From an uncultured cyanobacterium (lineage in GTDB: Bacteria; Cyanobacteriota; Cyanobacteriia; CACIAM-69d): a stretch of DNA of 64,000 bases. The notes under the pieces were generated by a model. That model saw nothing but the letters and a program-made list of their open reading frames with translations. It was not told the origin of the DNA and did no database searches. This document shows positions 16,796 through 26,230 of the stretch, piece by piece (the first letter of the stretch is position 1; each line of letters starts with the position of its first letter). Made by a program: the position numbers and the translations under genes. The stretch spans positions 57,966 through 121,965 of the forward strand of contig CALGDE010000167.1 of assembly GCA_937883785.1 (NCBI GenBank), given 5' to 3'.

Positions 16796-19141
16796 ATGAA
16801 CGCTCTTGCTCCCAACCCTAACGAACCGCTCCGCAGCGTCCACTCCACCAACTTTCCAGAAATACTGCGCCATTTTGGTGCGTCCTTGGCCGTGTCCACT
16901 TACCAAGCGGGAAAACTTATTTTCGTGCGGGCGGACGGGGACAATCTCAACACCCACTTTCAAATGTTTGAGCGCCCGATGGGGATGGCTTTTGATCAGG
17001 GGCGGTTAGCTATCGGCACCGCATACCAACTGGGGGAATTTTGGAATGTGCCCGCCGCCGCATCGAAACTGGAGCCGAGGGATCGTCACGATGCCTGCTT
17101 TATTCCCCGCAGCATCCATATCACCGGCGATATTGATATCCACGAGATGGCCTATATCGACGAGGATATTTGGTTTATCAACACCCGATTTTCCTGCCTA
17201 TGCACCCTGGCGAAGGCTCACAGTTTTGTGCCCCGCTGGCGACCGCCATTTATTACCGGTTACGACCTGAGCGATCGCTGCCACCTTAATGGGTTAGGTA
17301 TCCGCGACGGCAAACCTCGCTACGTCACGGCTTTGGGTACCACTGACACCGCTGAAGGCTGGCGAAAACACAAAGCCACCGGTGGAATGTTGATGGATAT
17401 CTCCACCAACCAAATGTTGGTAAAAGGGCTATCCATGCCCCATTCGCCTCGCTGGTATCAGGACCAATTGTGGGTGTTGGAATCGGGCAAAGGCAGTTTG
17501 TCAAAGGTGGATTTGGATACGGGCAAGCTGACTATTGTTGCCCAGGTACCGGGGTTTACTCGGGGCTTAGATTTCTGTGGTGATTTGGCGTTTATTGGAC
17601 TGTCGCAAATTCGAGAAAGCGCCATTTTTAGCGGCATTGAAATTGCCAAACTACCGGAGCGCTTTTGTGGGGTTTGGGTTGTCAATATAAAAACCGGAGA
17701 AACCGTTGCTTTGCTGCGCTTTGATGGGGCAGTGCAGGAAATTTTTGCGGTGCAGGTGCTGCGGAATATTCAGTTTCCCGATATTGTTACCGATAACCAA
17801 GACATTATTGCCCGCTCCTATGTACTGCCCGACGAAGCGATGACGGAAGTGGTGCAGCTTAAGCCGGAAGATGACGAAAAATTCTCCGGTTTTCACGTTA
17901 GAAAAGGCAATGAATTGTACTTCGATGGCAAGGTTACGGAGGCAGAACCATGCTATCGAAAAGCTCTAGAGCTAGATCCCAATAACTTAGAAGCGCGGTA
18001 CAACTTGGGGGTGGTACTGGCGGATCAGGACCAGTGGCAACCGTCTATTAATGAGCTGATGCAGGTGGTGGAGAATTCGTCCAAACATGCTCAGGCCTTT
18101 AATCAATTGGGGGTCAACCATGCCCGGCTGCGACAAACTCAGGCAGCGATCGCCTGGTATGAAAAAGCGATCGCCGCCGATCCCGAATACGCCACCGCCC
18201 ATCACAATCTAGGCATGACATTGCTGCAACTGGGACAATTTGAGCGGGGCTGGACGGAGTGCGAATGGCGCTGGAAAACTCAGCAGTTTACGCCCTTTAA
18301 CTGTCCCCATCCCCGCTGGGAGGGAGAGGATATTTCCCACAAAGTTTTGATGATGCATACGGAGCAGGGCGTGGGCGATGCAATTCAGTTTGCCCGCCTT
18401 TTGCCCATGGCCAGGGCGCAGTGTAAAAAATTGGTTTTAGTGTGTTCTGAAGACTTGAAAGTATTATTTCAATCCCTAAAAGGTGTAGATGAAATTTGGC
18501 AGCCGGGTCCTTTAGACGCCAACAGTTTTGACACCTATGCTCCCTTGATGAGCCTGCCCAATATTTTCAATATCACTTTGGAAAACTTACCAACTTCAGT
18601 GCCCTATATCGATGCGGGCGGACGACTTTTCCCACTTCCCGGACACCCGGACATCAACGGTAGTTCCAAAGTAAGCCCGGTAAAAATTGGTATCGCCTGG
18701 GCTGGCAGTCCTACCCAAGGGCGCGATCGCGATCGCTCCTGCCACCTCAACCAATTTCTTCCTTTGCTAAAACAACCTAACTGCGCTTTTTATAGCCTGC
18801 AAAAAGGTGCTGTGGCTGAGGCTCAACTGAAGGACCTGCCCAATGAGGTGAAGGTGGTAAACCTGGGGGAAAAATTTACCGATTTTGCTGATACGGCGGC
18901 GGCGATCGCCCAGCTCGACTTGGTGATCACCATCGACACCTCCATTGCCCACTTAGCCGGAGCCTTAGGCAAACCCACCTGGGTACTCCTTTGCCATAAT
19001 CCTGACTGGCGGTGGATGCTGGACGGGCGCACCAGCCCTTGGTATCCCACTATGCGCCTATTTCGCCAGCCTAGTTTTGACGATTGGGACAGCGTTTTTA
19101 AAACCGTGGGCGCTGAATTGGCCGAACTGGCTGAGCTTTAG
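16796..19141 (+). CDS. TIGR03032 domain + TPR + GT9-like glycosyltransferase fusion
   Basis: 781 residues with three modules. Residues 15 to about 360 match the TIGR03032 family (beta-propeller-like, function unknown): LAVSTYQAGKLIF, RPMGMAFDQGRLAIGT and HDACFIPRSIHITGDIDIHEMAY. Residues 365-490 form about three TPR units (EAEPCYRKALELDPNNLEARYNLG, then AIAWYEKAIAADPEYATAHHNLG). Residues 500-780 resemble the glycosyltransferase domain that follows TPRs in many cyanobacterial proteins: HTEQGVGDAIQFARLLP, IGIAWAGSP and ITIDTSIAHLAGALGKPTW, a GT9/heptosyltransferase-like donor site. Its likely role is glycosylation of a surface protein or glycan, which is inference. It stands alone and converges on ndhD. 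Confidence 0.85.
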   Translation: MNALAPNPNEPLRSVHSTNFPEILRHFGASLAVSTYQAGKLIFVRADGDNLNTHFQMFERPMGMAFDQGRLAIGTAYQLGEFWNVPAAASKLEPRDRHDACFIPRSIHITGDIDIHEMAYIDEDIWFINTRFSCLCTLAKAHSFVPRWRPPFITGYDLSDRCHLNGLGIRDGKPRYVTALGTTDTAEGWRKHKATGGMLMDISTNQMLVKGLSMPHSPRWYQDQLWVLESGKGSLSKVDLDTGKLTIVAQVPGFTRGLDFCGDLAFIGLSQIRESAIFSGIEIAKLPERFCGVWVVNIKTGETVALLRFDGAVQEIFAVQVLRNIQFPDIVTDNQDIIARSYVLPDEAMTEVVQLKPEDDEKFSGFHVRKGNELYFDGKVTEAEPCYRKALELDPNNLEARYNLGVVLADQDQWQPSINELMQVVENSSKHAQAFNQLGVNHARLRQTQAAIAWYEKAIAADPEYATAHHNLGMTLLQLGQFERGWTECEWRWKTQQFTPFNCPHPRWEGEDISHKVLMMHTEQGVGDAIQFARLLPMARAQCKKLVLVCSEDLKVLFQSLKGVDEIWQPGPLDANSFDTYAPLMSLPNIFNITLENLPTSVPYIDAGGRLFPLPGHPDINGSSKVSPVKIGIAWAGSPTQGRDRDRSCHLNQFLPLLKQPNCAFYSLQKGAVAEAQLKDLPNEVKVVNLGEKFTDFADTAAAIAQLDLVITIDTSIAHLAGALGKPTWVLLCHNPDWRWMLDGRTSPWYPTMRLFRQPSFDDWDSVFKTVGAELAELAEL

Positions 19142-19296
19142 TATCTGTCAGCCTGTGGCTGGCACGAGTCTGATATCAAAGGAGTGTTGGGGCGATCGCC
19201 CTAGGCAACAATAGCCACGAAAAAACGGGTACAACTTAATGTCGCACCCGCGTAGTTTTCAGACTTATTTCGGAGTAAACGAAGAAACTGCCGCTA

Positions 19297-20892
19297 TTAC
19301 TCGGTCAAAGAGCCATCATCAGGCAGCTCAGCCAAGCGAGGCGCATTCATTGCCGTGGAGTAGAACGGCTGCTTAACCTGTGCCACCACCGGCAACGAAG
19401 TACGCATCCGAGACGCCACCTGAACAGTTTTTACGTCATAGGTATTAGTCGCTAGCTTGGGATAAATACCGATCGCCACAATGGGAGCCAAGAGACACAT
19501 CGCAACTACCAGCTCACGGGGACGAATATCAACCCACTCCGTACCTGCCAGGGCTTCACTCTCTTCACCGTAGAAAATTTCCCGCAGCATGGACAGCAAA
19601 TAAACCGCCGACAGAATGACACCAACCGCAGCCAGAATGACCACCGCCGCGCGGAAAGTAACGCTGTAAGCCTCACTGGACGCAAAGCCCAGGAACACCG
19701 TAATCTCGCCAACAAAGCCACTCATTCCAGGCAGCGCCAGAGAACCCATAGTTGCCATGGTCAACAGGGCAAAGGTGCAAGGCATCTTCTGAGCAATACC
19801 GCCCATATCATCCATGTTCAAGGTGTGGGTACGGTCGTAGGTAACACCCACCAGGAAGAACATCGCCGCCGCAATCAAGCCGTGGGACACCATCTGCAGC
19901 ATCGCGCCACTCATACCAAGCTCGGTAAATGCCGCCAAGCCCAGCAGCACAAAGCCCATGTGCGAAATCGAAGAATAAGCAATACGACGTTTCAGGTTGC
20001 GCTGACCGAAGGCATTTAGTGCACCGTAAACAATATTTACTACCCCAAGAATTGCCAGCACTGGCGCAAACACCATATGGGCATTAGGCAACATCTCGAT
20101 ATTCATACGAATCATGCCGTAACCCGCCATCTTCAGCAGAATACCTGCCAGCAACATGGATACAGGGGTAGGAGACTCGCCGTGGGCATCGGGCAACCAG
20201 GTGTGGAAGGGGAAAACGGGCAGTTTCACCGCGTAGGCGATCAGGAAGCCAGCATATAGCAACAGCTCAAGGGCGCGGGGATATTGCTTCAGACCCAAGG
20301 TGGCAATATCAAAAGTGACCGTATCGCCGTAAAACGCCATGGCGAAAGCGGCAACCAAAATAAACAGAGAACCTAGCGCCGTATACAAGATGAACTTGGT
20401 GGCAGCGTAACGACGTCGCTTACCGCCCCAAATTGCAACTAGCAGGTAAACGGGCACCAGCTCCAGCTCCCACATGATGAAGAACAACAGCAGGTCTTTG
20501 GCGGCAAACACACCCACCTGGGCAGAATACATCGCCAAAATCATCATATAGAACAGCCGAGGACGCTTGTCGATTTTCCACGACGCGGCCAAAGCCAAGG
20601 TGGTAACCAATCCTGTCAGCAGGATTAGCGGGGTAGAAACTCCATCAGTACCAACAGACCAGTTCAGCCCGATTTGGGGAATCCAGCCGTAGGTTTCTAC
20701 AAGCTGGAAATCAGCATTTCCAAAATCGTAGTGATTGAAAAATGCGTAGAGAATTAGAAGAAAGTCCAGTAGACCTGCGCCGAGGGCATACCATCGGACG
20801 CTATTGCCTTTTTCTGGAAAGAGGGGAATCGGAAGGGCGGCCACAAGGGGCAGCAGGATTATGGCTGTTAGCCACGGGAAGGTGGTTTCCAT
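19297..20892 (-). CDS. ndhD: NAD(P)H-quinone oxidoreductase subunit 4 (NDH-1 subunit D)
   Basis: A 531-residue, highly hydrophobic proton-pumping subunit of thylakoid NDH-1, used in respiration, cyclic electron flow or CO2 uptake depending on the paralogue. Visible hallmarks are [17 protein letters not shown] with the conserved Glu of TM5, [27 protein letters not shown] with the discontinuous helix, and [13 protein letters not shown]. About 14 transmembrane segments are expected. The sequence does not allow a safe choice between the respiratory D1/D2 types and the CO2-uptake D3/D4 types; no ndhF or cup gene is adjacent. The ATG at 20892 gives the family's usual N-terminus ([12 protein letters not shown]). 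Confidence 0.96.
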   Translation of the reverse strand: METTFPWLTAIILLPLVAALPIPLFPEKGNSVRWYALGAGLLDFLLILYAFFNHYDFGNADFQLVETYGWIPQIGLNWSVGTDGVSTPLILLTGLVTTLALAASWKIDKRPRLFYMMILAMYSAQVGVFAAKDLLLFFIMWELELVPVYLLVAIWGGKRRRYAATKFILYTALGSLFILVAAFAMAFYGDTVTFDIATLGLKQYPRALELLLYAGFLIAYAVKLPVFPFHTWLPDAHGESPTPVSMLLAGILLKMAGYGMIRMNIEMLPNAHMVFAPVLAILGVVNIVYGALNAFGQRNLKRRIAYSSISHMGFVLLGLAAFTELGMSGAMLQMVSHGLIAAAMFFLVGVTYDRTHTLNMDDMGGIAQKMPCTFALLTMATMGSLALPGMSGFVGEITVFLGFASSEAYSVTFRAAVVILAAVGVILSAVYLLSMLREIFYGEESEALAGTEWVDIRPRELVVAMCLLAPIVAIGIYPKLATNTYDVKTVQVASRMRTSLPVVAQVKQPFYSTAMNAPRLAELPDDGSLTE

Positions 20893-21268
20893 TGGAAGCT
20901 GGCCTTGTGCCGGCCAGAGCTGAATTCGTCAAGTTTTGACTGTCTTAATGTTTGGAAAGACGCGAAAGATGGTCGCGGAAAAAGCAAACAATGACAGCGC
21001 TAGGGATTTCTATCTACTACATACAGTTTATTAAACGTTACAAACATTGAGCATCGTTTTTAGTAATCGATGTTTAATGGGCGATTAAGTAAAGTTGATT
21101 AGTCTTTCGTAAACTTTATTTAATCGCCCATGTAAAGGCAAAGATAGTGAAAGTTAGCGGAAAGACTGGAAAAAGCTTTGCGGTGAACTATTGACGGAAG
21201 CAACCGCACTAAATAAGGTTTCTGTCAACAAGCTGCCGAAAGATTATTGTAAAAAGTGGAACGTTTTT
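20893..21268. other. Divergent ndhD / DUF1517 intergenic region
   Basis: 376 bases between the two divergent starts. It contains the 55-base inverted repeat at 21077-21131, listed separately, and A/T-rich stretches near 21020-21060 that could hold promoters for either gene. No known regulator site was recognised. Confidence 0.4.
21077..21131. promoter_or_regulatory. Long inverted repeat (20-bp arms, 15-base loop)
   Basis: The left arm ATGGGCGATTAAGTAAAGTT (21077-21096) and the reverse complement of the right arm (21112-21131), ATGGGCGATTAAATAAAGTT, match at 19 of 20 bases. It sits between divergent ndhD and the DUF1517 gene. It could be a transcript hairpin controlling the DUF1517 gene, a dyad operator, or a tiny mobile element. 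No flanking duplication is obvious and no T run follows. Confidence 0.5.
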
Positions 21269-21865
21269 ATGGGTATTGGCGATCGCCTGCGAAAAATTAC
21301 GGGACAAACCCGATTGGTGGTGTCACGGATATTTGTGCACTTGTCCGGTTCGGAGGTAACGCCAATGCTGGGTTTGCTGAACCAGGCGGCACGAAATGCC
21401 GTGGAGGCGGACGGAGAAATGAAAGTGCTAGAGGAGAGTTTAGTTACAGTTTGTGACGGACTGTTGCAGTATGACACGTTCTGGCGATCTGCTGGTAATG
21501 AGGGGGAGGTTTTCTGGGATGAGGGAGAGGCGGCGGACTTTGTCAATGAGCTGTTTACGGATTCGGCGAGTCGCTACCTCAGTAAGCTGAACTACGACGA
21601 TGCGCCCGATGAGGATTTGCTAGCGCTGCCGCCCACGGGGAATTTGGTGGTGATGTTGACGGTGGCTTACGAGGGAGAGCTGGACACCTTGGAGACGAAT
21701 TTGGCGGATTATGAGGCGCTGAAGGAGGCGCTGCGATCGCTTATTTCCCTCACCTATGGCGAAAGCCTGCGGGCGGTGCAAATCCACTTTTCCCCGGCCC
21801 AGCTTGGGGACGAGTTAACTGATGAGCAGGTGCTGTTGAATTTCCCCGAGGTGGTGCCCCTATAA
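21269..21865 (+). CDS. DUF1517-family protein
   Basis: 198 residues from ATG 21269; the frame is open to a TTG at 21191, but MGIGDRLRKITGQTRLVVSR is the typical N-terminus of this cyanobacterial family. The C-terminal part (LVVMLTVAYEGELDTLE, ALRSLISLTYGESLRAVQIHFSPAQ, DELTDEQVLLNFPEVVPL) matches the DUF1517 consensus with its closing Leu-Phe/Tyr-Pro motif. No signal peptide or transmembrane segment is seen, so it is probably cytoplasmic, unlike DUF1517 proteins anchored in thylakoids. Function unknown. The inverted repeat at 21077-21131 lies in its upstream region. Confidence 0.72.
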   Translation: MGIGDRLRKITGQTRLVVSRIFVHLSGSEVTPMLGLLNQAARNAVEADGEMKVLEESLVTVCDGLLQYDTFWRSAGNEGEVFWDEGEAADFVNELFTDSASRYLSKLNYDDAPDEDLLALPPTGNLVVMLTVAYEGELDTLETNLADYEALKEALRSLISLTYGESLRAVQIHFSPAQLGDELTDEQVLLNFPEVVPL

Positions 21866-21981
21866 AGTGTTTGTTGTTCTAAGGTGCCGGCATAGGCCAG
21901 GGCGAGATGCGGGCGAGAAATATTGAGGCAATTGTTAAATCTTGCTGGTCCATTGCCGAGGTCCCCAGCGAGCTTCGGTAA

Positions 21982-21996
21982 CTTTGCGTAAGTTCT
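21982..21996. repeat. Solo terminal repeat of the CAGGACTTACGCAA element family
   Basis: CTTTGCGTAAGTTCT resembles the right end of the elements at 1716-1804 and 48080-48268. No matching left end lies nearby, so it is a decayed copy or a chance match. It lies 19 bases before the SpmAB-like gene. Confidence 0.35.
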
Positions 21997-22014
21997 CCTT
22001 AATTTGCGACCCCT

Positions 22015-23385
22015 ATGACTGCTCCAAGTCCCGATTCTGAGTCGGCACAGCCTGTCGAAAAGCCCCCTAAGGCAACATCGTCGCCGTCACCCCTCAATCC
22101 CATTTGGCTGTTTTTAATGACGGCGGCGCTGGTGGTGGCAGCCTACAGCGGCAATATGAAAACCATCACCGAGGCGTCTTTTGATTCGGCGCGCAGTGCG
22201 GTGGAGTTGGCGATTGGCTTGATTGGGACGATGGCCCTGTGGTTGGGGCTGTTGCGGGTGGCGGAAGCGGCGGGGATGATGGCAGCGATCGCCCGAGCCA
22301 TCAAACCGATCATGGTCCGCCTATTCCCCGAGGTGCCCGCCGAACACCCGGCTATGTCGGCAATTATTATGAATATTTCCGCTAACGCCCTGGGGTTGGG
22401 CAATGCGGCCACGCCGATGGGATTAAAGGCGATGAAGGAGCTGGACCGGCTGAATCCCAGTAAGGGCACGGCTACCGATGCCATGTGTTTGTTTTTGGCG
22501 ATTAATACGTCGTCAGTGACCCTGTTGCCCATTGAGGTGATTACGGTGCGAGCAAGCGCTGGGTCTGATAATCCAGCGGCGATCGTGTTGCCGTCGTTGG
22601 TGGCCACTGCCTGTTCTACGGCGGCGGCGATCGCGGGAGCAAAATGGATGGCAAGCCGCCGCAAATCTCCGGTGGCTACGGTCGAAGCCAATGAAACCGA
22701 TGATACGACCGAGATTTTAGAAGAAAGTAACGCCTCAGCGGGGTTGGTAGGGAACCGCCCCGGATGGGTGGGCAACGTAATTTTTGGCGGTTTAATTGTG
22801 GCGTTTTTGGGGGCGCTGGTGCTACAGCTTAGTCGCCGGGGATTGCCCTACGTATTTAGCCTGGCGGGATTTGCCAGCGTTTCTAACTGGCTAATTCCTA
22901 TGGTGGTGTGCGGCTTTTTGCTATTCGGCTATTTTCGTGGCGTGCGGGTGTATGAGGCGCTGACCGAGGGGGCAAAGGAGGGATTTGAAATTGCCGTGCG
23001 GGTGATTCCGTTTATGGTGGCGATTTTTGTGGCGATCGGTATGTTCCGCGCCAGCACCGCTCTGGATTTACTGGTCACGGTCCTATCGCCGGTCACCAAC
23101 CTTATTGGAATGCCCGCTGAAGCCCTGCCCATGGCGCTAATTCGCCCCCTATCTGGCAGCGGCGCTTTCGGCGTGATGTCGGAAATTGTCAACACCGACC
23201 CCAATTCCTTCCTCGCCAACTTGGTGTCCACCATGCAAGGGTCCACAGACACCACCTTTTACGTACTGGCAGTGTACTTCGGCAGCGTGGGCATTTTGCG
23301 CAGTGGCTATGCGGTGCCGGTGGGACTTTTCGCCGATGGAGTGGGTATTGTGGCGTCGTTGATTGTTTGCCACGCTGTGTTTTAG
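22015..23385 (+). CDS. SpmA-SpmB-like fused membrane protein (nucleoside recognition / Gate domain)
   Basis: 456 residues. The first half (about 30-215) is SpmA-like: SARSAVELAIGLIGTMALWLGLLRVAE, MNISANALGLGNAATPMGLKAM and NTSSVTLLPIEVITVR. A 40-residue acidic linker leads to an SpmB-like half (about 260-456): VYEALTEGAKEGFEIAVRVIPFMVAIFVAIG, LIRPLSGSGAFGVMSEI and STDTTFYVLAVYFGSVGI. Both halves carry the Gate domain found in transport-related proteins. In Bacillus the two are separate proteins involved in spore core dehydration; cyanobacteria do not sporulate that way, so here it is presumably a solute transporter. About 10 membrane segments. Its stop lies only 4 bases from the sucD stop on the other strand. 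Confidence 0.88.
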   Translation: MTAPSPDSESAQPVEKPPKATSSPSPLNPIWLFLMTAALVVAAYSGNMKTITEASFDSARSAVELAIGLIGTMALWLGLLRVAEAAGMMAAIARAIKPIMVRLFPEVPAEHPAMSAIIMNISANALGLGNAATPMGLKAMKELDRLNPSKGTATDAMCLFLAINTSSVTLLPIEVITVRASAGSDNPAAIVLPSLVATACSTAAAIAGAKWMASRRKSPVATVEANETDDTTEILEESNASAGLVGNRPGWVGNVIFGGLIVAFLGALVLQLSRRGLPYVFSLAGFASVSNWLIPMVVCGFLLFGYFRGVRVYEALTEGAKEGFEIAVRVIPFMVAIFVAIGMFRASTALDLLVTVLSPVTNLIGMPAEALPMALIRPLSGSGAFGVMSEIVNTDPNSFLANLVSTMQGSTDTTFYVLAVYFGSVGILRSGYAVPVGLFADGVGIVASLIVCHAVF

Positions 23386-23389
23386 CTGC

Positions 23390-24277
23390 CTATTTCAGTA
23401 GCTTTTTCACGGCGGCGGGGATATCTGAAGGACGATTGACCCAGTGGGCTTTGGCGTTACGGAAGGCGTCTTCGATAGATGCCATGGGCACCTGCCCCGA
23501 GCTATCGCTGATTAATCGTGAGGCAATAATGGCATCGGCGTGTCCCATGCCCCGCTTTTTCGGCGCAAACTGTCCCGCCACATAAGCCACCACCGGCTTA
23601 TCGATCGCTCCAGAAATATACCGCGCCGCCACCAGCTCACTATCGCTGCCCACCTCCCCAATCAGCACAATCACCTCAGTGGCGTCATCCTCATCCAAAA
23701 TCTGTAGCCACTGACGTAACGATGACCCCACGACTAAATCGGGTCCCACACACACAGCCGCCGACTGCCCCAACCCTGCCGCCGTCAGCGATCGCGCCAC
23801 CTCAAAGGTCAAACTGCTGCTGCGGCTTACAATGCCCACCGTTCCCGGCTGATACATTTCCGGCGGGTGCATTCCCAATAGCAACTGCCCAGGCACAATA
23901 ATCCCGGGGCAATTGGGCCCCACCACTAACGTTTCCGTCGCCTCCGCCTTGCGCACCAAATTCACCATATCCAGCGGTGGCACCCCATCGGAGGTCAACA
24001 CCACCTGACGCACCCCAGCGGCGATCGCCTCCAACGCCGCATCCACTGCCCGAAACGCCGGGGCAAATACCACCGTTGTGTCTACAGGACCTACTGTGGC
24101 GATCGCCTCTTCCACCAAATCAAACACCGGCACCCCCGCCTCCGTCGTCCCCCCATCCCCCGGACTAATACCCGCTACAATTTGGGTGCCATAACGCTGC
24201 ATCAGCGGGGTGTGGCATTGTCCTGCTGCCTCAGTGATGCCCTGGATAATAACCTTGCAATCGGGAGTAAGTTTCAT
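23390..24277 (-). CDS. sucD: Succinyl-CoA synthetase alpha subunit
   Basis: 295 residues, normal length for SucD. The CoA-binding Rossmann domain is at the N-terminus (KVIIQGITEAAGQCHT, VAGISPGDGG). VVGPNCPGIIVPGQ is the conserved NCPG loop. The ligase domain has GIVSRSSSLTFEVA, FIGEIGG-like VLIGEVGSDSE, and the phosphohistidine motif in KKRGMGHADAII (usually GHAGAI). With SucC it interconverts succinyl-CoA and succinate with formation of ATP, part of the cyanobacterial TCA branch. The order on the minus strand is sucC then sucD with a 186-base gap, so both could be one transcript. Confidence 0.94.
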   Translation of the reverse strand: MKLTPDCKVIIQGITEAAGQCHTPLMQRYGTQIVAGISPGDGGTTEAGVPVFDLVEEAIATVGPVDTTVVFAPAFRAVDAALEAIAAGVRQVVLTSDGVPPLDMVNLVRKAEATETLVVGPNCPGIIVPGQLLLGMHPPEMYQPGTVGIVSRSSSLTFEVARSLTAAGLGQSAAVCVGPDLVVGSSLRQWLQILDEDDATEVIVLIGEVGSDSELVAARYISGAIDKPVVAYVAGQFAPKKRGMGHADAIIASRLISDSSGQVPMASIEDAFRNAKAHWVNRPSDIPAAVKKLLK

Positions 24278-24463
24278 ATGTCGCAGGATTGCAAAGGGTT
24301 ATGCGCCCTGTCCTTGTTTCTCTTTTGATCTAGCGTATTTAAGCTGGCTTATATTCGATTTGACTGGGTTGAAGAGCTGATCTTGCTTACATCTAATCCT
24401 TCCAAACCGCTTGAAAACCATAGGTTCAAAGCATGGCGTTTTTTGCGTATCTAGTAGCATCTA

Positions 24464-25999
24464 TCACTGCGCCTCAGCTAAAGCGCTAATGTCTACCGCC
24501 AACTTCACCGCTGACTCAACACTTTCTGCAATCCAAATAGGATAAGGCTCGACCAAGGATTCACATTTCTCTCGGTTTAAATCGGAGCAGTGAATAACCA
24601 ATCTAGGGCAGCGTCGCTGACACTGTACTCCTTCCAGGTTAAGAGGCGACGAAGGACGGTCAAACTTTCGCTGATTTGTTTGCGGGGTGATCGGTGAGTT
24701 AACCGATGAGTGGGCTAGCGGAGCGGTCGATGAATCAATCGCTGGCTTCCTCGGAATCCCAGTTTTGGTAGCTATTGTGGGCGAATCCAAAAGCGTTTGA
24801 GTTCCCCGCACACGATCACTGTCCGACATCAAACCACTCGGCTTTGATAAAGGCGGTGACGGTAAGGACGATGATAAAGGCGGCGAAAATTCCAGCCGAT
24901 TTCCTTGCTGGTTTTTCAGCTCTTTTGTAACCCCGTTTTGCGCACTTGCCACCGATGCCGGCCAATATCCCCGCCGTTGAAACTCCCCCACAAGTTGGCG
25001 CACAATTTCTGCCCCATTGATCGCCGGTCCCACCAAGTTCACCAGCACTGTGGGCTGCTCCGATGACGCGATCGCCGCTTCCAATACCCCTAAAAGGCGA
25101 TCGCCCAACCCATCATTGACCTCCCCCTCCGTCGTCCAGCCCACATCGGCAAATCCCGCCGCTTGTCCCCCTGCCCGCATGACCCAATCCACCGTCGCTA
25201 GGGTTAACCCTCGACCGTTGCACACTACTGACACATTGCCATTCATGGGAGTCCACTGGGGGCGATCGCCTTTCTCCGGCGGATTAACCGGGTTTTGACC
25301 CTCTGAAGTGGCCCCTACCGAGTCTGCCCCAGGGGGCAAGCTCCGCTGCAACATTTGCAGCAACATCGGGTGACGTTCTAAAGCATTGTCATTGACGCGC
25401 ACCTTTCCATCTAGCGCCATAACCATTCCGTCTGCCCCAACCCCCAAGGGATTAATTTCCACCAAATCCAAATCCCGCTGAACAAAAAGGCGATACATTC
25501 TTTCCGCCACCAGCGCCACCGATCGCATCAACGCTCCGCGCAGTCCCATACTGAGGGCCAACCGCCGCACGTAAAACGGTGAAAAATCCTCTTCCACAAG
25601 CACATGGGCCACCTGCTCCGGCGATAAATCCGCGTCCATCCCCCCTGATGCAGCGCCCAACAACAGTGGTCGGCGAGCATTGTGGTCAAGAATAACTGCC
25701 AGATAAAGCTCCCGCTGCACTTTATAGTGGGCTTCCGCCAGCAACACCTTGGGACACTGACCACGAATGGGGAGCCGAAAAATGCTTTGAGCTGCTGCCA
25801 CCGCATCGACAGTGTTTGTGGCCATACGAACCCCCCCGGATCGCCCTCGTCCTTGGGCACGAACCTGGGACTTCAACATTACGGGATAGGGAATTTTAAG
25901 ATGACGAATATCACTAACGGACGCAATTTGCTGAGACGGCAAAATCGGAATGCCATTTTCTGCAAATAAAGCCTTAGCTTGATATTCCAGGAGATCCAT
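24464..25999 (-). CDS. sucC: Succinyl-CoA synthetase beta subunit, divergent, with a disordered insert
   Basis: 511 residues, about 110 longer than typical SucC. The ATP-grasp part is clear: MDLLEYQAKALFAENGIPI, VMLKSQVRAQGRGRSGGVRM, and LVEINPLGVGADGMVMALDGKVRVNDNALERHP with the metal-binding Asn/Asp residues. The ligase part is unusual. The family's LDVGGGA and NIFGGI-x-RCD loops read FADVGWTTEG and NLVGPAINGAE here. Residues about 365-450 are a Ser/Pro/Thr-rich insert, and the chain ends with helix-forming SVESAVKLAVDISAL. It is paired with sucD, which supports the call, but the altered loops leave activity open. Confidence 0.85.
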   Translation of the reverse strand: MDLLEYQAKALFAENGIPILPSQQIASVSDIRHLKIPYPVMLKSQVRAQGRGRSGGVRMATNTVDAVAAAQSIFRLPIRGQCPKVLLAEAHYKVQRELYLAVILDHNARRPLLLGAASGGMDADLSPEQVAHVLVEEDFSPFYVRRLALSMGLRGALMRSVALVAERMYRLFVQRDLDLVEINPLGVGADGMVMALDGKVRVNDNALERHPMLLQMLQRSLPPGADSVGATSEGQNPVNPPEKGDRPQWTPMNGNVSVVCNGRGLTLATVDWVMRAGGQAAGFADVGWTTEGEVNDGLGDRLLGVLEAAIASSEQPTVLVNLVGPAINGAEIVRQLVGEFQRRGYWPASVASAQNGVTKELKNQQGNRLEFSPPLSSSLPSPPLSKPSGLMSDSDRVRGTQTLLDSPTIATKTGIPRKPAIDSSTAPLAHSSVNSPITPQTNQRKFDRPSSPLNLEGVQCQRRCPRLVIHCSDLNREKCESLVEPYPIWIAESVESAVKLAVDISALAEAQ

Positions 26000-26230
26000 G
26001 GTGACGCCTGAAGCGTGGGTGCCTAAGAAGAAGAAAGTTGGGAAGCGCTATTTATCCTATCAATCTCATTTAAAGCTGATCGTGACTTTAAACACCGCTA
26101 ACGTTTACTTAATGGGCGCTTATTTTTATTCATGGCAGCTTACCTTGAAGACCACCTTTCTCCAGTCAATTAACGCTCCACTCTAGGCATTCATTGCAGG
26201 TCTTTATTGCAAGTATTCATTCCCACAAAC

